Of a DNA stretch of 64,000 nt, positions 21,408 through 31,305 are shown one piece after another (position 1 is the first letter of the stretch; each line of letters begins with the position of its first letter). The notes under the pieces are model-generated. The model was not told the DNA's origin and ran no database searches. It saw only the letters and a list, made by a program, of their open reading frames with translations. Source of the DNA: Dryococelus australis. Lineage: Eukaryota; Arthropoda; Insecta; Phasmatodea; Phasmatidae. Made by a program: the position numbers and the translations under genes. The stretch spans positions 5,746,709 through 5,810,708 of the forward strand of contig CM057003.1 in NCBI GenBank assembly GCA_029891345.1, read 5' to 3'.

Positions 21408-21424
21408 TATATATTCCATTTGCA

Positions 21425-21524
21425 CAAGGAACTTAAAGTCTAGGGTTAAAATAAATTATATTTATTGACTTATATTCCAAATGAGAGGGCTTTCAAAAGT
21501 GCTCACTTTGCCGTGAATAGCCAA
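21425..21524 (+). mobile_element. Family B MITE right-half fragment
   Basis: AATAAATTATATTTATTGAC...GGGCTTTCAAAAGTGCTCAC and a terminal GTGAATAGCC match the right half of 23104-23337. The left half is missing. Confidence 0.7.
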
Positions 21525-21861
21525 TACTAACTGTCTGAAACTCTAAGAAATAAATAAGAAAAGAAGCTGTGGTATACGCTAAATTACTAAGCCACCGCAA
21601 GATGACAGCTGGTGCAAAAGAACACTTACTTTATAGTTATGTGTTATCTGTCCGGAAATCAGTCGCAGAAACTCCGAAAAAAATGTTGAACTATTTATTA
21701 CACCTATGATATTCTTCATATGTAATGCGTATAATGAGATGATTAACAGTTTTGATAATTTTAAAGTAAGAATAAATTACATGCTAATCCGTATCATCCT
21801 CTATTTTCGGTAAAATTAAATCCCTGGAGAGTTTTGCATAGGGCGGCAGGATTATACAGCA
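21525..21861. other. Anonymous stretch
   Basis: AT-rich spacer before the minisatellites. No gene recognised. Confidence 0.3.
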
Positions 21862-22246
21862 TTTATTTAGAGTGCATCATTCAGACGAGGTGGTACACAG
21901 GCTCTCCACTACCACCTCCACCACCTTTATTTAGAGTGCATCATTCAGACGAGGTGGTACACAGGCTCTCCACTACCACCTCCACCACCTTTATTTAGAG
22001 TGCATCATTCAGACGAGGTGGTACACAGGCTCTCCACTACCACCTCCACCACCTTTATTTAGAGTGCATCATTCAGACGAGGTGGTACACAGGCTCTCCA
22101 CTACCACCTCCACCACCTTTATTTAGAGTGCATCATTCAGACGAGGTGGTACACAGGCTCTCCACTACCACCTCCACCACCTTTATTTAGAGTGCATCAT
22201 TCAGACGAGGTGGTACACAGGCTCTCCACTACCCCCTCCACCACCT
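21862..22246 (+). repeat. 64-bp minisatellite, six units
   Basis: Six head-to-tail 64-bp units start at 21862, 21926, 21990, 22054, 22118 and 22182. They are almost identical; the last has CTACCCCCTCC in place of CTACCACCTCC. Each unit holds GAGGTGGT and ACCACCTC, an 8-bp stem. Near identity implies recent expansion or homogenisation. Confidence 0.98.
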
Positions 22247-22304
22247 TTAAAAATTGCTCTCTAGCAACCACTGAATATATAATCGTGCTGAACCGTGCAA
22301 CTAA

Positions 22305-22870
22305 TTGGAAACGTACACGTTCCTAGGTAATCACGACTGCAGTCATTTTGGAAAAAACATTACTCTCTCCGTAGGTAAGGTCTTTACCGGATTAACATTG
22401 GAAACGTACACGTTCCTAGGTAATCACGACTGCAGTCATTTTGGAAAAAACATTACTCTCTCCGTAGGTAAGGTCTGTACCGGATTAACATTGGAAACGT
22501 ACACGTTCCTAGGTAATCACGACTGCAGTCATTTTGGAAAAAACATTACTCTCTCCGTAGGTAAGGTCTGTACCGGATTAACATTGGAAACGTACACGTT
22601 CCTAGGTAATCACGACTGCAGTCATTTTGGAAAAAACATTACTCTCTCCGTAGGTAAGGTCTGTACCGGATTTACATTGGAAACGTACACGTTCCTAGGT
22701 AATCACGACTGCAGTCATTTTGGAAAAAACATTACTCTCTCCGTAGGTAAGGTCTGTACCGGATTAACATTGGAAACGTACACGTTCCTAGGTAATCACG
22801 ACTGCAGTCATTTTGGAAAAAACATTACTCTCTCCGTAGGTAAGGTCTGTACCGGATTTACATTGGAAAA
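22305..22870 (+). repeat. 93-bp minisatellite, six units
   Basis: Six near-identical 93-bp units contain the palindrome GACTGCAGTC and CCTAGGTAATCACG. Because 93 is a multiple of 3, a 31-residue repeat stays open in one frame for about 190 codons, entered from a TTG. The few differences between units change residues (F/C, L/F), so there is no sign of protein constraint. It lies 58 bp after the 64-bp array. Confidence 0.97.
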
Positions 22871-23103
22871 TTATTCGTTTTAACGCCGGTGCATCCGTCT
22901 GTATTCTGAACTGTTAAATCGACTCTTTACTTATTCGAATATGACGTCACATGTACAGAGAATAAAGTATAATGTCGCAGCAACAGTATTTATGTTACTA
23001 CTGCAGTTATTTTTTGTTATCTGTGAACCATCAGTAACTAATTGTAGTTAATGTAATAAACTGTTAAGGTATTAATGTTCACGTTGCATAAAGTACTTTT
23101 GTG
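22871..23103. other. Spacer
   Basis: AT-rich, nothing recognised. Confidence 0.3.
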
Positions 23104-23337
23104 TAGGCTGTATACAGTAATGTGAGCACTTTTGAGTCCCTGGTTACTTTTTTGTGTGTCATTTTTTATCCTTTAACAACCTTCTTAAATAGATACTGCT
23201 ATGTAAGTAGTAAATATAGTATTTAGATTCCACCGAACTCGGAAGTTAACGTCTAAGGCTGAAATAAAATATCTTTATTGACTGTTATGCCAAATGAAAG
23301 GGCTTTCAAAAGTGCTCACTTTACCGTGAATAACCTA
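23104..23337 (+). mobile_element. Family B MITE, copy 3 (234 bp)
   Basis: The ends TAGGCTGTATACAGTAATG and the complement of TAGGTTATTCACGGTAAAG, and the interior GTTAACGTCTAAGG...TTTATTGACTG, match family B. The right flank is TA (23338-23339); the left has decayed to TG. Confidence 0.8.
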
Positions 23338-24371
23338 TAACAACATTACCTCTTTACTGTTCTGTTAACATTAAGGTGGAGTTTATGTTGTGGTAAAACA
23401 AATTTTATCTTTAACTTATGTTAACATTAGTGTTCAAATTCTTCTTGTATTTTCTTAGCTTTAAATAACACTTCGATATAAAATGCATTACGTACAATTA
23501 TTGTCGCAAGAAGAAATATTACCAACGAAAAAAAAAAAAAACGGATGTGATGGGAATGAAACCCGTGACGTGTTATACTTTACAGAACCTGACTGTCTAC
23601 GAACTACTCCCTCGTAACACGTCAGAATGTGTTTCATACCGTGGGTATTTATTACAACGATATCGACAACCCGTAGTTGTCTCTCGGTACGAGGAAGTAC
23701 TTTATGCTCTATAAATATATGCATCAACTGCTTTGCAAGGCTTGAGAGTTGGTCTAAGATGCAATTAGGTTTAATACTATGCTTTGATAAAATTTAAATG
23801 AATTGGTTTCATTTTACGAGGTTATCGCTGCTCACAACTATCCGCCATTTTAAAACGCCAAGTCAGTGTAACCTTGTGTTGATTAAACATTTCTTTGATG
23901 TCATAGTAACACAAAATACTTTGCTCTTCGTGTTTTTTTTTTCTTTTGCGTAATACGACTTTTGGTTGCGCAGCATTACTTAGAAGTTTTATAAATATTA
24001 CTAACACCTCAACAGTTCATTTGTATTTAAGTAGCATAAGACTTTGTAAATTGTTAATATTATTAACTTTTTATAATACCATTAATTTAACGACAGTAAA
24101 AAAACGTTTAAAGAAATGCCTCTATAGAAATTATTTTGTTGCAAGAACGTTAGACTTTTTTCTGTGTAGTCGTACAATGACTGGGGACTCTCGAATTTCG
24201 CGAGAAAATGAAACACGGAGGTCAGATTGCAATGTCCCACATGCACGCCTGAAGTCTACTGTCCCTTACTGATCGTGTGTCTTCGTAGGAAGACAGTGTG
24301 GTGATTGAGAATTTGTCTACTACGGTACTTAACGTCTGTGATTCGTGGGCAGGCATTCAAGACACGCAGTG
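23338..24371. other. AT-rich stretch with a tRNA-like unit
   Basis: Apart from the unit at 23536-23625 no gene or repeat is recognised. Short open frames on both strands overlap and lack domains. Confidence 0.35.
23536..23625 (-). repeat. tRNA-like pol III unit
   Basis: On the minus strand GGGAGTAGTTCGTAG, then CACGGGTTTCATTCCCATC (B-box-like), and a run of 12 or more T. Same architecture as the units at 4744, 15250, 24665 and 41786. Confidence 0.4.
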
Positions 24372-25364
24372 CATTCTAAATTCGAATCAGTGGAGAACCA
24401 CTGATTGCAGTGAAATTAAAGTACTGGAATCAGTGAAAAGGACTCCAATTAAATCAGTGGAAAACCACTAATTATTTCTGTGAAAAAATTCCACAGATTG
24501 AATTAGTGACGTGAAACAATTTCGCTTATTGAATAAGTGACGACCAGCTGCAGTGGAATATTAAATATTGTTTTTATTGAATTTTCTCAAATAACTACGT
24601 GAAATACATATTTACGATAGTTTACTATTTACATTAGGCCCTACGCAATCTACCATAGTTTATATAAAGTTAAAAAAAAAGAAAAAACTGGAGGTGATTA
24701 GGATGGAATTCACATACCCTTTCTCTTCACTTTTAGGCGGATACCTTACCATCTACGCTACCAAGTCAAGTTAAAAACTTGAGAGAAAAATATTTGACCT
24801 AATACATAACGAAATGGTGAAGATTTAAATTGTATGCCCTTACTTTTCGTTTTTGGTTGAATTGTTTCCGTTAGTATTATTAAAACGAATAGTACATATA
24901 AATGCTCTCTCTTCGCCGCATTATGTGCAGTTTAAACACTAAACAGAGCCCTATGATGATCGCCTGAAAATGAAACGAAAAAAGTAAATACGAAATGAAA
25001 GGTTGAATGTTCCCATTACCTCGTCAAATGGTGTTTTGAAAGACAAAACACATTATAGAAAGTATTTTGTATTAGTTTTATTAGTTTATTCTCTGTTACT
25101 TCACTTGAAACTCGTTTTTTAACGGCCATTTTTAAACGTTTGTTTGACGGCCATTTTTACACGCTGTTTAACTGATTGATTAGTCAAAAAACAAACCACT
25201 GAAAAACAGTGAAAAAAAATTACTGATGAATTAGTATAAAAGGTTACTGAACCAAATAAGTGAAAGAAACCTGGCATTTCTTCACTGATTCATCAGTTAA
25301 ATTCAATGAAGTGACTGTTGACTGATTGAAATAGTGAAATTTCCTTTGATTCAGAATTAGAGTG
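24372..25364. mobile_element. Family E TIR element, copy 3
   Basis: Ends CATTCTAAATTCGAATCAG and the complement of CACTCTAATTCTGAATC bound 993 bp. Subterminal zones are packed with AATCAGTG and its complement, forming hairpins such as ATCAGTGG-AGAA-CCACTGAT. Outer dinucleotides are TG and CA, possibly a mutated TA pair. A tRNA-like unit lies inside at 24665-24790. No transposase. Confidence 0.6.
24665..24790 (-). repeat. tRNA-like pol III unit inside an E element
   Basis: On the minus strand GGTAGCGTAGATGG (A box), GGGTATGTGAATTCCATCC (B-box region) and then T6-C-T9. It is the second E element that harbours such a unit. Confidence 0.45.
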
Positions 25365-26177
25365 CAGTTGAAATCACCAATCGGGGAAGTGGATCTTAGT
25401 CGAAATGTTTTGAATAACATCTTGACGTAGATGCTATTCTGAAAATCAGTTGTCCCTTGTGGTGACATAATTTCATCTTTCCATCATGGTAAGAGTAAAA
25501 TATTATGTCTAAACAAGCGTCAAAATTTTGTGGAAGGCAGCAAAAATTATTTTTTACTAACCAAAGATTTGATTGTTTTCTCGTTTAAAATATAATCTTC
25601 TGTTGTACTACGAAATATGGAAATATATCATATCAACGAAATATGTATTCCCACTGCATTGCATTTGGTGAGAGTCATACCGGCACAGTATTGTATATAG
25701 CAGTGACTAGCGTGCAGCGTTTCCACAATTCAGTCCTGTGGGGGTTGTTCAGACAGTATATTTGATACAATGACGACATGCCAATGGCGGATGAAAGTAA
25801 CGACCAGTTCCAGTTCAAGCATTAACTTCGGCAATGGCAGTAACATTTCTTCCGTTATTGCTGGCGAACTTCCTGCGCGCAGTAAATCTTGGTCCTACGC
25901 AGTTTAAGAAGCTGACATTCAACTCAACCGTCGTGGATATCACACTTCTTTTAAAAACCCGAGCCACGTGCGACCAAGAAGCAATAAGCTGAATGTATCA
26001 ATGAATTCTTTCCTGTCTCCAAATTTCTAGATATTAACTCGACTTTTAAAAATTTTGACATTTTTACCCCGAATTCTATTAAAATATATATTATACGATC
26101 AGAAATAGGTGTGATCTCAAATATGCCCTTCTGAAACTTGTTATTTCAAAATAACAATGTTTTCAAATCTTCGCAGT
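25365..26177. other. Anonymous stretch
   Basis: No gene recognised. Mixed composition, with no match to the repeat families named here. Confidence 0.35.
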
Positions 26178-26410
26178 TACTATGCTCTAACCGAGCGAGG
26201 TGACGCTGTGGCAAACCTTGGGACTCTCGTTCGAGAGAGAGAGCCTGGGTTCGATTACTCGTCAGGCCTTCCTGATTTCGATTTTTTGCTACGGTTTCCT
26301 GAAAGCACTCCGTACTATAGGGAACGGCCTATTATTTCCACGTCCCTGCTTCTGTGAGAAACTTGCTCCGTTTATAATGACCCCGCTGTCGACGAGACAT
26401 TAAACTCTAC
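26178..26410 (+). repeat. tRNA-derived SINE
   Basis: An A-box-like GAGCGAGGTGACGCTGTGG and the B box GGGTTCGATTACTCG are followed by CTTCCTGATTTCGATTTTTTG and a tail with CCGCTGTCGACGAGAC and TTAAACTCTA. A SINE body joining TCCTGATTT with a CGCTGTCGACG-type tail is familiar from arthropods; a diverged copy is at 59252-59480. Confidence 0.65.
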
Positions 26411-26413
26411 CTA

Positions 26414-27077
26414 TAGGCTGTTCACGGTAAATTGAGCACTTTTGAAAGCCCTGCTCAACAAGATCTATAGGATATCCAGGGTAAAGTGAGCACTTTTTAA
26501 GGCACTGCTAAATTTTTCCTTTCAATTAATTTCTACCTTTCCGCCACTTTTTAATGTAAACATTGCAATATGATTAACAAACACAGTGTGCGTATTTCAT
26601 CACGCTTAATAGTTAACGTCTGAGATTGCAATAAAATTTATTTATTAGGGGTTAATCCCTTTTGGGAGGGTCTTAAAAAGAGCTCACTTTACCGTGAACG
26701 ACCTATACCTGTACGCATGCTGTGTAAACTTCCACCTTATGTAAAATTAATATTTGCACGAGGCTCGTAACTTTATTCATGTGTCGGTCAAGTGAAAATG
26801 TGACATTATTAGAAAAGTGAATATTTTACAAATCTGTTTATTTTTACACTTCGATGCATTAAAAAAACCAGAAAGCCAAATAAATTATATAAGTTAACAC
26901 AAATGGTTACCCCAACACTTTTATTCGAGGTTAAACTATGGAACTACTTTCCCTCCATCGTTACCAACTTTACTGGGCGCATGTCACCCAGTGCGCCCGT
27001 AATAATATATGCAGGTAGGAGCAGTGAGATTACTCTAAGGTTGATTTCAAAATGCTTACGTTATCGTGAACAGCCTT
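26414..27077 (+). mobile_element. Family A MITE interrupted by a B MITE
   Basis: The outer A element has TA at 26412-26413 and 27078-27079. Removing the B insertion and its extra TA leaves 424 bp, the full family A length. Interior landmarks include the perfect hairpin CTGGGCGCATGTCACCCAG and its overlapping alternative with GTGCGCCC. Confidence 0.93.
26468..26705 (+). mobile_element. Family B MITE, copy 2, nested (238 bp)
   Basis: TA at 26466-26467 and 26706-26707. It has exactly the length of the copy at 5526-5763 and ends in ACTTTACCGTGAACG. It lies in the AGATCTACTTG segment of the outer A element, so B moved after A had inserted. Confidence 0.92.
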
Positions 27078-27091
27078 TACCTTCTTTACTA

Positions 27092-27512
27092 TAGGCTGTT
27101 CAATGTAAAATGAGCACTTTTGAAATCCCTTCTTAAGATCTACTGGTATGCACGTTGTGTATTTTTCTGCCTTATGTAAAATTAAGGTTTCCATGGACCT
27201 CATCACTTTATTCATACGTCGGTCAGGTGAAAATATGAAATTATTAGGAAAGTAAATATTCTACAAATAGAGTAATTTTTACACTTCGATGCACTAAAAA
27301 AACATAAAACAAAGTAAATAATTTAAGTTATCACAAATGGTTACCTAACACTTTTTATTCGACGTTAAGATGTAGAACTACTTTCCATCCATCGTTACCA
27401 ACCTTACTAGGCGTATGTCACTTAGTGTGCCCGTTAAAATATATGCAGGCAGGAGCAGGGACTTTTTTCTAAGGTTAATTTCAAAAGTGTTCACTTTAAC
27501 GTGAACAGTCTT
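27092..27512 (+). mobile_element. Family A MITE (421 bp)
   Basis: A complete copy in the same orientation as its neighbour, which ends only 14 bp upstream. Left flank TA (27090-27091); the right flank has changed to CA. The ends and all interior landmarks are present. Confidence 0.92.
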
Positions 27513-27917
27513 CATAAAGATATATTTATCAGAATACACTAGATTTTGTCTAATGCAGTTTTCGGCCTCTCTGTGGGGGAAGTAGCTGTTTTTATATCTG
27601 AGAGCTTTTCTTGTACAACTGCTTGGAACATATAAACTCGAACTGGCATTTTGTTGTTGCTTACTGAGCTGTGCTCACTTGATATGGGATAGAACGCTAG
27701 AGTTTTACCATTTGGTGAAATATAGATATGTCTGAATGTGTTTCGAGCAAATTTGTGGCTCATTTCAAGTGTCATTGCGTTGTGCTGGAATTCATTAATT
27801 ATTGGCACAAATAGTGAGATTGTCTACATAATTTGTTTACGTCTTTTGTTTATAACGCCATACGCGTATTTTATAAAACTTTTTAAACGCGGGAAAAAAT
27901 ATTTTTAACTGTACGTA
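27513..27917. other. Anonymous spacer within the MITE cluster
   Basis: A minus-strand open frame of 89 codons at 27539-27808 has no recognisable domain. No repeat recognised. Confidence 0.35.
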
Positions 27918-28195
27918 AAGCTGTTCGCGGTAAAGAGAGCACTTACGAAATCAACCTTTGGAAAATATCATTGCCGCAACAACTAAAGGCTGTTCACGAT
28001 AAAGTGAGCATTTTCGAAATCAACCTTAGATAAAGTCACCGCTCCTACTTGCATATATTTTAACTGGTGCGCTGAGTGACATTCGCCTAGTTAAGATGGC
28101 AACGATGGATGGGAAAGTAGTTCCGTATCTTAACGTCGAATAAAAAGTGTTAGTTACCCATTTCTCTTAACTTAAAATTATTTCTTTCGCTTTCT

Positions 28196-28248
<53 letters not shown>

Positions 28249-28530
28249 CATCAAAGTGTAAAAATGAGCAGATTTTTAAAGTATTTACTTTTGTAATAAT
28301 TTCACAGTTTTACTTTAGTGACGCATGAATAAAGTGATGACGCCCATGGCAAAAGGTTAATCTTACATAAGGCGGAAGAATACACAACGTGCATACAAGT
28401 AGATCTTAAGCAGGGCTTTCAGAAGTGCTCATTTTATCGCGAATAGCCTACATACATATACTACAATACGTGCACACTGGCACGGACCTCCCAGTTAAGC
28501 TGACAGCGAATTTATCAAAATTCTAAGACC
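27918..28530 (-). mobile_element. Family A MITE (outer), split by another A copy
   Basis: The left piece 27918-27983 (AAGCTGTTCGCGGTAAAG...ATTGCCGC) is continued after the inner copy at 28451 by TACATACATATAC...GCACACTGG...CCCAGTTAAG, matching the next part of family A. The remainder downstream is too decayed to follow past about 28530. Confidence 0.7.
27986..28448 (-). mobile_element. Family A MITE nested in family A, with 48-T tract
   Basis: TA flanks at 27984-27985 and 28449-28450. The copy is 463 bp because a 48-bp T tract (28197-28244) has replaced the usual short T-rich segment near TTTCGCTTTCTG. Otherwise complete. Confidence 0.92.
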
Positions 28531-28621
28531 TGAAGTTGGGTTGACAGTATAATATGTAAATTTATGGCTATACTGAAGACTCAGTTGTTTGTTTTACACT
28601 CATAAGAGCACGAATTTAAAT

Positions 28622-28883
28622 ATCCTAATAATATTATAAGTGCGAGAGTTTGTATGTTTGTTTGTTATTCAATGACGTAACGGCTCGGCGAATTTGGATG
28701 AAATTTGGTACAGAGGTAAATTATATTCTATTAGTCCATAGGGTACTTTCATCCTGAAAAACCAAACAGATCCTTAGGAAATATATAAAATATGCCACCA
28801 ACCATTAAGATAGGACACTTGGTCATTGTAATTAAGGTTTGACTTTTCCACAAGGGTGAAACTGCGGGTAATGGCTAGTAATT
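28622..28883 (+). repeat. Dispersed repeat of a type common in arthropods
   Basis: AATATTATAAGTGCGAGAG, GTTTGTTTGTT, ACGGCTCGGCGAATTTGG and ATGAAATTTGGTAC are followed by CATCCTGAAAAACC and GCGGGTAATGGCTAGTA. This order is familiar from many arthropod genomes as a high-copy interspersed repeat; I cannot fix its class from memory. No coding capacity. Confidence 0.7.
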
Positions 28884-29780
28884 AACATCTTTACTTTCCT
28901 AAACAAGCCTTGTATTCCACTTGGAAGACGCATGAATATAGCTAGTGTTTTTTTTTTGCGAAAAAAAATATTAAAATACACGGTAGATGTCAATACTATA
29001 AGCACCAAAAAGCAGTTTGTCTATTGTAACTGCTTGCTGTCTGCTTGAGAAGACATTTTAATATTTGACCGGGCCGCTCAGGATTCGGCAACATCGGCGC
29101 GTCTCCTACGTGATTTGTATGCAGACAGTTACCATGTGCCGAAAGTAAATCAGCCAATCATGATAGGTAAACTACCCAGGAGTGTTTGAAAATATGACAT
29201 ATCTTGAAATCTTTTCGCGAAATTCACTACCCCTGCGCTTGAATGACGTAAGACGGTCAGGGGCATGTTAATATTACATATAGCTATAATGCTTTTATTG
29301 ACCTTTGAATCGTGGCCGCTGGCAATAAATAAGTTATTTTTACTTTGTCCTGTTGGCGTCTAAAATATAATAAAAATCTGTGATAGATTGCAAAAATTAC
29401 GTTAATTCAAGATGGCGAGGACTGATCCCTCTTACTAACAGTCATATCATGTTTATTTTACCCCACCAAAGATATGTGTTTCCCAGCAAATTAAGATTCA
29501 CATAACCTATTTATCAAGATACATTATTGAAGTATAGGTGGAGGGAAAAAAAATTGTGCTGGAAGTGACCTGTATGCTAAACTCTATTGTCATATGTATT
29601 TTCGAGTCACGGCTTCCTGTTCATTGGCTAGCCGCTGCCAAAAATAATGGGAAAATTACCTCACAAGTGTAAGGTAACATTCGCAATCTTGAAGGGAAAA
29701 GTAGTTTTCCTTACATGTAAGGTATAATTACCGCACCCTGGAGTAAAATTCATGTACATGGCAGTGGGAAAATAACCTTA
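28884..29780. other. Stretch before the LINE
   Basis: No gene recognised. 29640-29790 contains several GTAAGG/CCTTAC strings, including the perfect 14-bp palindrome CCTTACATGTAAGG near 29720. Confidence 0.35.
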
Positions 29781-30029
29781 CGACGCGTGCATGTCTTCAG
29801 CATTGTCTCAACTGCTAAGTGGGAGGAAGGGCGGAAGAAACAATCCCCTAACACGGCTAATATTCACTGGTGCTCTTACGCTGTCGTCGTGGTGTGAAGG
29901 GGTGGCCGAGCAGCGGCGGAGTCAACATTGTGCGGAGTTCTGTCGCCCCGCGCTTATAAACGGGGCTCTGTTCCGACGCGAGTAGTAATAGTTCCATATT
30001 AGTGTCAGTCCCTTCTAGGTTTGTCCAAC

Positions 30030-31168
30030 ATGTCTAATGCGCGCGTGAATACCTTGCGTATCGTGTTTGCCAAACGACCTTCGGCCATGGAAATACTTGA
30101 CTGGATTGATACGGTTTTAACTGTAACAGAAGATCAAATTGAAGCTATTCAACTGGATGGGCACCAGAACTGTTTGTTTTTAAAACTTGTTTCCTCTGAA
30201 CCTTGTGAAGCGATACTGCGTCGCACCAACGGCCAGTCAACTTTAGTCACCGCAGACCAGGAAAGGATCAACGTCACCATCGAACAAGCTTTCGACAACT
30301 TAAAACCGGTAAGAATTCAATATTTACCTGTAGAAATAGACAAACAAAAAATTCAGACGGAGTTAGTGAAGTATGGTCGACTTATTACATTATAAGATGA
30401 AGTATGGAATCATAAATACAAATTCCAAGTAAAAAACGGGAGTACGCATAAAAAAGATGGAAATAAAAAAAGGCATTCCATCTTACGTTTCAGTTGACGG
30501 CTTTCGGGCTGTAATGATATATCCCGGACAACCACGAACGTGCAGTTACTACCAGTCGCCTACTCATGAACGAATTGCGTGTCCTAGTTTGCAAGAAAAG
30601 GACGCACGTGCAATACGCCGCTGGGGGATGAATAGAGCAACGGAAAATCTCGCAGCTGACACGCCTATACTGCCCACCCCTGCCCGTCACTCTTCCTGAG
30701 AGGATTACCCTCCACTTCGCAGACGCGAGCAGCAAGGTCCAGTACAAACACCTGTCGGTGACTCATCTGCTGAGCATGCGGTCAACCTCAACACCTTAGT
30801 GACCGCGCCACGCCAGATACACGTGGAGGCGGCTCGAAATACAGTTACTGCTTGCGCAGGGCTACCACCACACACACAGGATGTCTCGCCGCTACACATT
30901 CCATGGTCCTCTGCTTCATGGGTGGACAGCATGGACACGACGGGAGCATGTAACAACTGCGGATGAAAATATGTCTGTAAGAGAAAAGCGACCTTACGAA
31001 CGCGACGCCCGGGCCACAAGAGTGAGTCATGTTCGCGAAGCGAAGGTGTTATCGCAGAGTGAACAATCACAGCTACAAGACAGGAAGGAATCTTTGGAAC
31101 TAGCAAAGGCCGTTATAAATAAAATGGGTGCCTCTAGCCAAGAACGTCCTGATAACCCAACTAACTAA
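30030..31168 (+). pseudogene. LINE ORF1, gag-like, broken
   Basis: ORF1 encodes a nucleic-acid-binding gag-like protein that would coat the element RNA. I start at ATG 30030; an upstream TTG in frame is not needed. The first piece (to 30395) has the fold signature PVRIQYLPVEIDKQ...KYGRL typical of LINE gag proteins. A frameshift near 30395 leads to a second frame (about 30400-30966) carrying a zinc knuckle around 30535-30585: C-X3-Y...H-X4-C where C-X2-C-X4-H-X4-C is expected, so the second Cys looks mutated to Tyr. A TGA at 30697-30699 interrupts this frame. A third frame holds the charged C-terminus to 31168. About 380 residues in all. Confidence 0.8.
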
Positions 31169-31305
31169 CAATACGACCGGCACATGTGTGCATCCCCACC
31201 TGTATGCCCTATTACCGGCCCCCATTTTTCTTTGTCCACTTTTCATTTTTGTCCACCTTTCCATTTCCTTCTCTCTGATACTATCACTACATTTTTGAGG
31301 CACAC

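Noticed and set aside
21862-22870. CRISPR-like array
   Set aside because: Units abut without variable spacers; these are eukaryotic minisatellites.
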